DNA from: Coniferiporia sulphurascens
Lineage: Eukaryota; Basidiomycota; Agaricomycetes; Hymenochaetales; Hymenochaetaceae
NCBI GenBank assembly: GCA_002794785.1
Contig: NBBA01000019.1
Location: 744,001 to 808,000, forward strand
Direction: 5' to 3'
Length of the DNA: 64,000 bases
Below the pieces are notes generated by a model, which saw nothing but the letters and a program-made list of their open reading frames with translations, was not told where the DNA came from and did not search any database. This document shows positions 34,301-45,236 of the stretch, one piece after another. Position 1 is the stretch's first letter. Each line of letters starts with the position of its first letter. The translations under genes and the position numbers were made by a program.

Positions 34301-34918
34301 CAGACTGGGAATAAGGACGAAGAGAAGAAGGGAACGGGAGATGAGGCTGCTGTACAGACTCCCGGAGATGTTGACCGGGCTATTATTGTGGCATCGCCCA
34401 CAGAAGAGATCGATCCCAAGCCCTCAGGCCCGGTCCACATAGGCATCGTTTGCGATGGCTGCAAGGTACGTGGAAGCATCTTACTTGTTATTTGCATCTT
34501 TATAATAAGTGTGTTTCCCCCCTTTCCGAACACTTAAGGGCGACGTCATCGGCGTAAGATGGAAGTGCCTTATTTGCTCGAATTATGACCTTTGTGACAA
34601 TTGCCACAAGAAGGGGCACGAGCACGAAATGATGAAGATCGAACATCCTGATGATGTCGAGCACCTGAGCGCTGCAGTACAGGTACGTTGTACATTTACT
34701 CCCTGACGAGTTATCCGAGTACGGCTACTGATGCGTTACTTTTATTTCGGTGTTCGTTTTTCTAGTATGTGGAAGACGAAGTCGACTGCGTACTCTTGGG
34801 CTTGCGCGTGTACACGAAGAAGGACGCGCCTGTAAGTATCTCTGGCCAGCTCCGCAGCGGTCAGTTGTTGCGCTGGAGAAAGTCTCCCGATGTAAAAGGG
34901 GCAAACTCGACAGAGTAG
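31397..34918 (+). CDS. Calpain-like cysteine protease with C-terminal ZZ zinc finger (gene A)
   Basis: Eighteen exons close in frame (31397-31629, 31697-31756, 31820-31896, 31952-31978, 32031-32113, 32170-32243, 32299-32344, 32404-32510, 32591-32683, 32747-32774, 32835-32949, 33002-33013, 33072-33398, 33461-33720, 33780-33886, 33940-34465, 34539-34682, 34766-34918); 823 aa. The calpain triad is complete: C138 ([11 protein letters not shown]), H320 (TGHAYTVL) and N340 (RNPWG). A calpain-type beta-sandwich follows ([18 protein letters not shown] text, then [20 protein letters not shown]). After an acidic, low-complexity linker of about 130 residues comes a ZZ-type zinc finger (C721, C724, C735, C738, C744, C747, H752, H754). 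It should be an intracellular, probably calcium-modulated, limited-proteolysis enzyme; the ZZ finger may bind a partner or substrate N-terminus. The final exon is read through a GTAAGT at 34831, because gene B has no donor there. Confidence 0.88.
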
Positions 34919-36924
34919 ATCGAAATGAACGCCACTCCGAGGTGCATACAAATCGGTCCTTGGGTTTGATGTGGGGGTGCTTGAGCTCCAGGATGACTGA
35001 AAATCCCATATCAGTGTTGCAATGTATATGTACATGTACGACAAAAATCTGTCTTTGCAAAGGGGGAAGTTTGTTCGTGAGGTAATGCCGTAGTACTGTC
35101 GTGCTGTTTCGGCCCTTCTTGATTCTTAATCCCACTCCTCGTAAATGGGGAGGTCAGAAATCGTTCAAAAGCCTCTCTGAACATCCGTAGGGAGCTGGGA
35201 ATAAATCAGAGGCTGAAGCTTGCTCCCGGCTCTCTCGGTACAGTTAACATTTTCACTCAGTCGATTGAAGTTCGAGCTCGATGCCGAGTCGGCCGTCGGA
35301 GCTAGAAAATTGCTCGTAGTATTTTTCCTGTTGTATGCGCGCTCGGGTTCTACTCGCGCAATTATCTACTGGTTAAGACGATATTCTTGGCTACAAAGTG
35401 CATTCGCCAGCGCCGCGAATTGCTGAAAACCAACACTCTATCTTTTCGATCGTTTATCACTGCTGCTGCTCTTGTTGATACGGGGGAGCACCAAAAGCAT
35501 TGCACGCCCCATACATAGGAGGACCCTGCCGATTCGTCGGGATTAGGAGCGTCACTCCACATAAGCCAGCTTCAGTACCTTTTTCTAATGAGGTATACAA
35601 AGTGATGAATCGGTAGCGCAGAGAATTGAACTACCGCTGATAAAAAAGGGATTAGTCAGAAGTTCATACAGCAATGATTTTTGAGCCCAAGCGTCCAATA
35701 TGCAACATCGTACGTACACAAGACATTGGAGAATCCCGGGCCCAATAGATTATACGTTATATATACAGAAGGGAGCTTGAGGTTATAAAGTAGTTTTTGG
35801 CCTTCAGTGGACTGTACTGCTGTGAGGTCACGGTTCAAGTTGAGGCAGATCCCACAACACCCGATTCATCGGTGGCCTGAGGGTCCTCCCAAATGTAGGG
35901 GCGCGTAGTTGTATTTAGTATTCACCCTCCGAATCTTATCATGAAAAACTATAGATCGTGGCATCGGTGAACTCTGAGGTTCTCTCTGGATTTGATTTGT
36001 ACTATGGCTCTTTTCTCCGGTCATTGCGGGCATTCACATGTACTTATGAAAACGGGTCACGGTGCACTGGTACCTCTGCTCTGGGTTCTGTGCGTCAAGA
36101 CTCAAGCGCCGTCAACGCCGCTCGCCGGACGCCGCCGCTTATACACGCTTCCGAGGAGCGTCTGTTCGCCCATTTTACACCGCCTGCTTTTTCCCGGTGG
36201 TTACGGTGATTCTTAGAATGGACGCGCTGTTCAACAATTTTTTCGTTCTCAGCTTTGCTATCCGAGTCTTTTCGATTTACTTTTTTCGCCCCGCTTTCAA
36301 AATTGATTACGTGTGTGTGATTATGGAAGATTTTTTCGGGAGTATCCATGCGATTACTACGAGCTAATTGGTGGATTTCTACGTCGTAATCACCGCGTCC
36401 AACTTCCCATAATACGAGTCTGACATTGGGTTTTCACTTTTCTTGTGCTTGAAATCGCGGGGCTAATATTGCGAGATATTTCTGCCCCCTTGGTTAATTA
36501 ATGACACTCGTTTGGCTAGCCATGCTTTCTCGAGTTCGTGTTTGTCTTTCAAATCCTTTCGGCTACTTACTGTGTCGATATAATCTCGGCGATCACCAAG
36601 TGAGTTCAACTATTTCGTATATACTTCAAAGATATCTGATCCTTTGTCGTTAAAACATTTTCAGGAACGGAGCTGTGTATCTTCGGTTTCTCTCTGAACC
36701 TTTAGGCCCTCTACTGCTGTGCCAACATACATCATCTAAAAGATGTCAGGGTGCATGGGCGAAGCGCCCGATCCCAGCCTGTTGAGGAAAAAGGGAAGAT
36801 GCATCAGAGAGAATGCTGATTGAAACGATGTTCTTCTGGGGGGCCATAGGAGAATATAAGAATACAGAATGTAAAGGGCCCCGAAGTACTCATTTCCACT
36901 CCTTGAGTACTGAGGTTACAACTC
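34919..36924. other. Intergenic between the tandem calpain genes
   Basis: 2 kb with no gene. It contains a copy of a dispersed repeat at 35265-35434. Several short open frames near 35958-36367 overlap in three phases and none has family text. Confidence 0.5.
35265..35434. repeat. Dispersed repeat, copy 1
   Basis: The left part (TTGAAGTTCGAGCTCGATGC, then CGAGTCGGCCGTCGGAG) and the right part (GTGCATTCGCCAGCGCCGCG, then AATTGCTGAA) match 58085-58208 in the same order and orientation, with diverged DNA between. It is probably a relic of a mobile element; its true ends are unknown. Confidence 0.6.
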
Positions 36925-39900
36925 ATGACCCGGAGGAACTCTAGAAGACCTAATGTGCAGACTTCGCGGGTTGTCGTCAAAATGCCTATCAAGTCCACAG
37001 GCGAGCCGCTGGTGGACCCATCTGAGAAGTTGGTCTTCACGCAACAGGAGCATCGCATGGGCCTCTGCATGATAACGGAACTTGACAAAGTGACTAGGAG
37101 GTGCAGGAACAAGGTCCTGAACATCGCCAAGGACTGCAGACGCAAGAATCGTAGATTCAGGTAAGCGTTGACCTAGCGCGCAGGTTTAGACTTTGCTGCA
37201 AATGCACTTCTAAATCTGCCGTCTGTAGGGACATAGAATAGGATATTGAGGGAAATAAAAACGATTGCCTGCATGCTCCTGACATTAAGTGAGTAATCTG
37301 GCCTAGGATATCTGCTGCCTAACACAGCCGCCCTTATGTCCCTTATTGTGATTTTAGCTCGTGGTTCACACCGTCCGGTATACTGCGAGTGCCCCAAATC
37401 TTTGAAAAACCCGACCTTTTCATTAACGGTGGGTCCCTGTATTTGGTACGCTATACGAACGGAGCTCATACTACTTGAATAGAGCCGAGCGCTACAGATA
37501 TTGTCCAAGGTGAGTGGCGCGTCGTAATACATGATCGTTGCGAGCTTATGATGCGGTGCGCTATAGGTGGCTTGGGGGATTGCTGGTTTCTCAGCGCCAT
37601 TGCTGCTGTTGCGACCAAGCCGGAGCTTATTAGGAAGCTGTGTATAGAGATATATTTATGTAGTCCTCTCCCGATGTCTCCGGCGTCTTGACTGTCTTGT
37701 ATTAGCATGATAAGGACGTCGGCATCTACGGATTCATTTTCTGTCGCGATGGCGAATGGGTTGATGTGATCATTGACGAGTACGTACTCCGTATCTTCTA
37801 GACACCCGGCTGATAGCTACTAATTGGACCCTACAGTCAGCTGTTCACCAAAATGCCAAGATGGGAATGCGTACCGGGCGAGGTCTGCTGCATCATCAAT
37901 ATCTTCATGCTTTTGTCACACTAAGTTACGGAACAATCTAGACCCGCGTGAAATACCACGACGATCGTAATTTGTATGAAAAAATCGCTCGCAAGGGCGG
38001 GAGGACACTGTATTTTGCGCGGTCGGAGCAGGAGGATGTGACATGGGTGTGAGTGAACAACTTGTCGTTGTATTTTTAGGAATCTCTTTTTTTCAGTCCC
38101 AAATTCGGACGCTCCCTGAAGTCTATTCCCAGGCCTCTAGTCGAAAAAGCATACGCCAAACTCCACGGAGACTACTCTTCGCTCGTCGGCGGGTTTACAA
38201 ATGAGGGGATAGAAGACTTGACCGGGTTCGTATTTTCCTGCTTTCTATGCTATCACGGAATTTACCATAACCTTGCGAATAAATCAGTGGTGTTTCGGAA
38301 TCTATATGTACGAACGTAAGAATTTTCGTTTTGAAGATTTAGCCTCCCGCTTTGTCTGTCCTGACTTTTATTAAGGATATTCTCGACCCTGATTCCTTTT
38401 GGGAGAGCGACCTTGTCCGTGCAAGTGAGGATCTGCTCTTCAGCTGCTTCACCAATGGAACTCAGAGTATGGTGACTAGCGATGTCAGTGGTAAGCGCCA
38501 CAGAATGTTGTATTATTCCCATATCCGCTTACCGTATTGTTGCAGGTATTGTTACAGGTATGAAATATGGCTTCAACGTATCCGCCCGGGCGTGATTTAA
38601 AAGTCCATATCTTAGGTCACGCATACACTGTCCTTAAGGCTGTCGAATTTCGCGGAAAGCGATTCCTTAAGGTCCGTAACCCGTGGGGCAGGTCGGAATG
38701 GAACGGCCGCTGGTCGGACGGGTCGAAGGAGTGGACAGAGGAGTGGCTCGCTGCACTGAAGCCGCTCGAACACACATTCGGGAACGACGGGACATTCATT
38801 ATGGAGTACTGCGACTTTTTGAACACGTGGACCGGCATAGAGCGCACGCAACTGTTTGACCCATCATGGGTACAAAGCAGTCTTTGGTTAACTGTCGAAT
38901 CCCGGCCAATACCTTGCGCATGGCAGTATGGCGATGTTTCTTGTGCGTTTCTTTACCTTTTTTTAAGCTTTTAGGTAAAACGTTAACAGGGTACCAGTCG
39001 TCCTGACGGTGCCGAAGGCGTCAGAAACGATAATAGTCCTTTCGCAGTCGGACAGAAGGTTCTACGATGTTGTTTCCGGATCTACTGACTGGATGTTCGA
39101 CTTCAAGCTATTTAGAAGAGGAGAAAGCGAGCCTCTCGCCAGCTCCGAATTCTCGTATATCACGGAGTTCAACAGGAGCGTCAAGCTTCGTGTGGACCTT
39201 GAACCAGGAGAGTACATCGTTCATGTACGTTTGGATAGGGAAATCAATATCGACAAGGTATGCAGTTTATTTAAGCCCGCAGAAGCGGAGACCATCGCTT
39301 ACACCAAGCCGCTGCTACAGCACAGTGAATTTCCGGAAAACGTGGAGTGTTGGGACACCCGGAAGATGTCAAGGGTATGGAGCGAGGTCGCGCGTAGTAA
39401 ATCCATTGCAGCCAACTTCGATGAAAAGTAAGTATCCTAGCCATTTTCTACTTTTATTATAGGGCATCAGAGTCTAACCTTGAAACGATGCTGTCTAGAA
39501 AGTGGAGGGACTACCTCGTTGTCCCCGTCAAGGAGCTTAACGGGCGCGACGTCAATCAGGTGGAAACGGAGGACCTTGCGGCCGAGGCGCATCGCAGGAA
39601 GATGCTTCAAACGAGGTCTTCGCGTTCCCCTTCGCTCACGTCTTCAGTGGACGCTACTTTAATCAGCTCCGTTAGCCCTAGCTCGTCTCAGGAATTCGTG
39701 TCGGTCACAACGGCGATGGGAACTCCGGACATTGACGTTGGGCACCCCGGCAGACTAAAAGCAACTGGAGGTAACGAGGGAGACGAGGAGGAGGATGTAG
39801 TGGAGGTCGAAACGCTAGGCGCCGAGGGGGAAAAGGGAAATGCGACTGAGTCGGACGTGCAGACAGAGGGTAAATATGGGGACAAGAAGGAAGCAAAGAA

Positions 39901-40447
39901 TGAGGCTTCCGTACAAATTCCCGGGGACGTCGGCTGGGAGATTATTGGGGCATCACCTACAGAAGAAGCCGAATCTGCGGCTGCGGGTCCAGTCCACGTA
40001 GGGATCTTTTGTAATGGTTGCAAGGTATGCGGATATACTCTCCTTCTTGTTTGCTCGCCTGTAATAATTTCGTTTTATCCCTCTCTGAATTCCTTGATCA
40101 CTCCACTGAAGGATAACATCATCGGCGTGAGGCGGATGTGCCTTACTTGCTCGGATTATGATCTGTGCGAGAAATGCTACGATGGACATGAACACGAAAT
40201 GATGAAAATAGAGCACCCGAGCGCTGCAGTACAGGTACATGATACATCACTTACAGACGGATTACCTGCTGACGCGTCTTACTATACGCCTTTCGTTCCC
40301 TAGAACATGGAAGATGAAATTGACAGCGTTCTCTTGGGTCTGCGTGTGTACACGAAGAAGGACGCGCCTGTTAGCATCTCCGGCCAGCTCCGCAGCGGTC
40401 AGTTGTTGCGCTGGAGGAAGTCGCTTGATGTGAGGGGTGCGAAGTAG
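36925..40447 (+). pseudogene. Calpain-ZZ gene B, recent tandem duplicate with a nonsense codon and a lost splice donor
   Basis: The exon-intron layout follows gene A throughout, and most of the coding text is intact, including [11 protein letters not shown], the GHAYTVL histidine, RNPWG and a ZZ finger (CNGCK, CLTCSDYDLCEKC, GHEHE). Two lesions are seen. In the second exon GAC ATA GAA TAG (TAG at 37239-37241) replaces gene A's GAC ATA GAG TGG, so translation would stop after about 80 residues. After the active-site exon the donor reads AGAG|AT at 37649-37651, where gene A has GAG|GT. Downstream exons otherwise keep phase (for example exon 1 36925-37160, last exon ending TAG at 40445-40447). 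A small in-frame deletion removes the DDVEHL stretch after the zinc finger. The few lesions point to recent loss; a sequencing error at both sites is less likely but possible. Confidence 0.8.
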
Positions 40448-42501
40448 ATCCAATTCCAATTCCGCCGCTCCGAGTTGCGTGCAAGTCAAATTGATGTGGA
40501 TTATGGGAAATATACCGAAGAAATGGTCGAAGAAATTTGTAGAGCGACTACGGCCGGCAATTGTTGTACTTTTATAGGGGTGAAGGGATTATTGTTCGCG
40601 GAGTAGTGCCACTGTGCTTTAACCGGGATAGCATCGGTCAATGGGGCAATAAGCTAGAGAGCCTGTATCCAATTTTTTTTTAAAGCTTGGCGACCAATTG
40701 TGTACCGCTAGCCTTAGATAGAGTGATGCAAACCATTTGAATGAGAACCGAGCGGGGAAAAGTAAAATGGCATAAAATTCGTAAAACGAAAGCTTACCAG
40801 AAGCGGTCCGGGATCTGCCGAGAAAACATCGGCACTCGCCGAGATGCCGACTTCAGATCAGGTACTTGATAACGTTGCCATCTGACGTAATATTTTCTCG
40901 TAGCCTGTAGACGGCAGACGTTCTCCGAGGGCACGGCAAAGTTGCCAGAGACAATTGTTCACATTACTCCATGTTTTCTCGAAAGCATCGCGAACCCCCG
41001 TCTTCGGTCACTTTCTGTTCTTCGCCCCTTGACACTACCAGACAACCGTCTGCTTGCCGACCATCGTTTAAATCCATCGTGCGCAACTCGTCAGTTATTG
41101 ACTAACACTGTTGATAAAGCTTCTTGGAGTCTGGACTACTATGCTTTACTGGGAAGGCAAATCAGGAGGGGATATCCTTTAGGAGGCAAAGGATTGAAGA
41201 AGCAAGGAACTCGGACAATAATTAGTCAACTCATTTAGAGTCCGCTTCTTACCTTCAAAAGGCTCCGAAATTGAATCGGCGTGGCCGGAGAGTAACTGTT
41301 ACAATAGCGGTGCAACACATTCGATATTGCCACTAAACTCATTATCGGCAGCTCGCTCTCGAGCCCCTCTTGTTCCGAGAGACGATACGATCCGTCCGAG
41401 CGTGGCAGCGCTCACCCTGTACTGGTCGCCAGCAAGATTCGACAGCGTGGTGCTCGTTACGCGCCGCGAGTATTCTCTACGTCGCTCCTCGCTCAATTTG
41501 CAAAAGCCCGGGTGGAGAGCTGGCTCCTCGCTCTCACGAGCCGCATCCTTGCTACCAGCCTGGGCAATCTCAAGGCACCGGAGGGTAAGCTGCGAACTGT
41601 TCTAGCCAGTCTGTCTACCTCGGAGCTCGGGAGTCTCAGGCTCAGGGGTTCTAGACGTGTCTTCTTGTCTCAATCCTGTATCGGTGCGAACAATTACTGT
41701 AAAGGGTCCGCTGAAGCTCCGGCATCGGTATCGGCTGAAGGACCCTCCTGCACTACTGTTGCGAGCACTCCCCGTTTTGCCATACGAGAGCGTTGTCGAA
41801 CCGACATTCATGGCCCCTTTATGATATTCGTAACTACTACAATCTCGCTCGCGTGGTTATCTATCTGTCCCTGGGCAACTCAGAATTTTCCCGATCGCTG
41901 GGGATCAGCAGTTTGAATAATCTCTTTCCTTCCACTTGGCCGTGCAATTCTCTCGTTATCTTCTTCGGTCTTGCCGAGCCTATAGTGTCGTTCGACGGGA
42001 TTGCGTGCAGATGGATCCTCCCAATCAACCGAAATGGCGCCGTCGCCAGGGTTTTTTGTATAATGGCACGGACCTATAAATGAATGAGGAGAGGTATGAG
42101 CCACTCCAGTTTGACTTTCTTCGTCTCGTTCTTCACATACCTCCGCACGCCCCCCTTGCATGAATAATTTTTCCGTTTCATCGCGCATTTGAGCCTCATC
42201 TACCACCCGTCGGCTTTTCACAGCTTTGAGTCCGTGCACTTACTCCACCCTTTTTGCGACTCCGGCCGGACGCTGATAGACTCCAAAAGCGCGTAGGTCT
42301 TTCCCTGCCTGCTCCACGTTCGCCGAGAACCGCCCGGCCGCCCACTCCCTTTATTATTTTTTCCTTCTCTCCCTCTCCCTTTAAAAACCCGAGAGCCTAA
42401 GTTCGCGGTAACACATGTTTCTCTTTCCTGCGCTTGTTCGTCCAGACTGCTCACTGTGTACTTGCTTAGAGACTGCGGTGTTATGCCTCCTGCCCGCTTG
42501 A
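40448..42501. other. Intergenic, 2 kb, with an ORF-like stretch
   Basis: No gene could be assigned. On the plus strand a frame is open from an AG at 41306 to a GTAAGC donor-like string at 41585 (protein text includes NTFDIATKLIIGSSLSS and ARVESWLLALTSRILATSLG), bounded like an internal exon, but I recognise no family. The last 200 bases are pyrimidine-rich and serve as the upstream region of the next gene. Confidence 0.45.
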
Positions 42502-43919
42502 ATGGAACTCTCACGCGAGGCCTATCAGCTTATCATCCAGAATGTCGGTAGTCGATCAGACTTGAACGCCCTGACTCGTGTATCGAAGGCCTTCCAGCGT
42601 GCTGCCGAGCGCGCGCTCTACAATACTCTCCTTATGCGGAACCCGGCGACTACTGTCATCCTATGTAATACCCTTGCAGCGAACGCAAGGCTCGCTATTC
42701 TTGTCGATGCATTGACGGTCTTCGCTTCGCCCGCTCCTCCAGCTGGCGAAGACAAAGACGAGGACGAGGAAGAAGACGGTAACGGCGGCAGCCCCGAATC
42801 GGAGCGTATGGGCGATAGTAGCCTTCCGGGGAGCTTCTGGGATGCTCTAGCCACAGCGCTACGACAAACTACCCACCTGCGATTTCTCAATATACACGTC
42901 GACGGCGACGCCTCTAACGCGTGGGTACTGCGCGGCTGCGTGTTTAGACTGCACTCATTTCACTGCGACCTCGCGTGGGACGTGGACCTTGTCGAGTTCC
43001 TTGACATGCAGGACCAAATGCGCGATCTGTACCTCGCGGACTACGCAGCCGCCGCACCCGCGCAGCCGACTTCACAGTCGATTCAGCAGTCCGAGGCCGA
43101 AGGCGAGCACGAGCACGAATCGCCGCGGCCACAGCCACAGCCACAATCACTGCCGCAAGCGTCGGTACCGGCAACAACAACAACAGCAACGACGACGACG
43201 ACGACGACGACGACAACGACACTCCGCGCAGGTTCACTCTCTGTACTCTCTACGCTTGAATGCAGCTTTATCGAGGCCGTCACCGCGCTCGCGCCAGGGC
43301 GGCCCGTCGTGCGTATTAAGACGTGCTTCTCACGTGAGGACACGCCGGGTAAGACGGCGGAGTTGCGCCAGCTTGGTGCGAGCCTCCGTCATGCGACTGC
43401 ACGCATATACAGTCTCGACCTTGCCGATTCATCGTACACGGAGGAGTTCTCGCTGTCAATGCTTGCTGTGCTCGTCCCGCGCCTTCCGGAGCTCCGTTAC
43501 CTGGGCACACTCGTGCTCCCTGTAGGCCTTGAGGTGAGTGAGCGCAGTCTCTCTCTCTCTCCATTCGTCATCGTGTTTTCGCCATCTCTCCGTATGCCAA
43601 TACTGATACCATATTTTCTTTGGCTATACCCTTTTTTCTTTCTCAGCGCCTCCAGTTCTTCGGACTCCTCATGCGGCTTCGCAGGCTCCACACGGTCGAA
43701 CTGGAAGTATCGGAATGGGAACCGGCACCGACTCCGCAGGCGCTTCGTGCGCTTGCGAGCGAGTTGCGCCTGTACTGCCCGTCTATCATGTGTGTCGTCT
43801 TCGTGCAGGATTTCGAGCGCACCGTCGTACGCACCACAAACGGATTCTGCGCTGTTGACCCCGACGCGAGCGCCGACAACCTTTGGAGGGACGTCCGTGT
43901 CCAAGGCCGCGGAGCTTGA
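42502..43919 (+). CDS. F-box-like protein with poly-Thr/Pro-Gln insertion
   Basis: Two exons, 42502-43533 and 43647-43919, donor GTGAGT and acceptor TTTCTCAG; 434 aa. The N-terminus (LSREAYQLIIQNVGSRSDLN, ALTRVSKAFQRAAERALYNT) is the compact F-box-like start seen in many Agaricomycete proteins, followed by LRR-like helices and strands (LRFLNIHVDG, LPELRYLGTLVLP, LRRLHTVELEV). It is not closely related to the array at 2-18 kb. In the middle there is an acidic stretch (EDKDEDEEED), a PQPQPQ run and a block of about 15 threonines encoded by an ACA/ACG microsatellite. Likely role: SCF adaptor; target unknown. Confidence 0.75.
43170..43221. repeat. ACA/ACG trinucleotide microsatellite inside the F-box-like gene
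   Basis: CAACAACAACAGCAACGACG then ACG repeated about nine times; it encodes poly-Thr in the gene frame. Length variation between strains would stay in frame. Confidence 0.85.
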
Positions 43920-45236
43920 TTCCTGATCCCTTTTTTCACTCCTTTCCCCGCACACCGGCATTAGCATTTTCTTATATTCTACCGATAATGTTTTTTTCTT
44001 TCTTTTATTCCGTCCTTCCGTCGAAAATTCTCCCCCGATTAATTATGGTGTTTCGATTACGTCGTTTGTTTTCTTCCTCTCCTTCTCTTCCTTCTCTCTT
44101 TCTCTCCCTCTTTTTTTCTCGGTTCTCTGCGAACGCTCTTCTTGCTTCCGCAGCACCGACCCACACGCACCCGTGCGTGCGCCGACCGCAGACTGTACTG
44201 TACACACACACACACACACGCACTCCTCGGACCAAGTACCAAGTTATCAGTAGAGAATCTGTAGCCCAAGACCCACCCTGAGATTTTCTTTCCCCTTCTC
44301 TCCCCCCCTCCCCCTTCCCGACTCCGGACTTCCCACTTCCATTTCAACCCACTTTCGTCATGCGCTGTCTAATCCTACTCCTTCTGTATACAGTAGCTCT
44401 TTCCCCTACCCTCGCACCTTTTCCCCCCCTTCCGCTATCTGCCTTCGCAAGGTTCCCGTCTAATAATAGTCCACCCGTACCACACGCACCCACATGCGGT
44501 TCCCTCCCTCGTATGTTTTCCGCTATCTACTAGTCGCTAGTACCTCCGCCCCTCAGGCTTCCTGCTATACCGCGACCGAGCTACTATACGTGCCGCTCCT
44601 CGCACCCCCCCTTCGTGTATTCGCATTCCCGCCCCACCCATATGGAGTGCGACGATTTTTGAATCTAGGCTACCGAGTAAAATGAAGAACCGGAAGTTTG
44701 TTATGAATGGGAAGAAGTTGCCTGGCGGCTTGAGTCTGAGCCTGAGCCTGAGCCTGAGCCGAGCCGAGCCGGGCTGAGCCGCAGATAATTGTCTCGAAGA
44801 CGATAGAGTGTACGTATGGTCCATGGAAGGCGCCGGTCTTCCCCTATCAATCCTCTCCTGTGCTCGCTGCTTGGTGTATCTAGAAACCAAATCGTGAGGG
44901 TGATTAAGGCGCTGCCGCACAGATGGCAACAATTGGACCCAGGCCAGTGCTCTACGTAACGTCTTGGGGGTGGGTAATAACCTTTTTTGTCCGAGTCGCG
45001 AAGGTGACAGATGAATTGTACAAGAGATTAATATTGCGGACTAGCCGACAAAAGGAAAGAAATATCAAGAAGTGGTAGTAGTAGTAAGAATACATGTGAT
45101 ATACAGTATATATCGATACACCCCATCGCCGACTCGGTTGCATTAATTAGAGTGAGCAGAACCGCAACCACAACCGCAACCGCAGTTAATAATGTCCTAA
45201 TACTTTTCCCATTCAAAGTCCCAGAGTCCCAGAGTC
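43920..45236. other. Intergenic, strongly pyrimidine-biased then repeat-rich
   Basis: 43920-44480 is CT-rich on the plus strand with a CA dinucleotide run near 44205-44220. A hexamer/pentamer repeat (GAGCCT/GAGCC) lies at 44731-44782, and a CAACCG-type repeat at 45160-45185. No gene seen. Confidence 0.55.
44731..44782. repeat. GAGCCT tandem repeat
   Basis: Four or five copies of GAGCCT followed by GAGCC units. Confidence 0.8.

Noticed and set aside
34832..34865. A short intron (GTAAGT to CAG) in the last exon of calpain gene A
   Set aside because: The stretch is in frame without a stop, and gene B has GTTAGC at the same place while encoding the same residues, so it is read through as coding.
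42989..43525. A 178-codon Ser/Arg-rich plus-strand frame
   Set aside because: It is the +1 shadow of the F-box-like gene at 42502-43919 created by GC-rich codons and the microsatellite.
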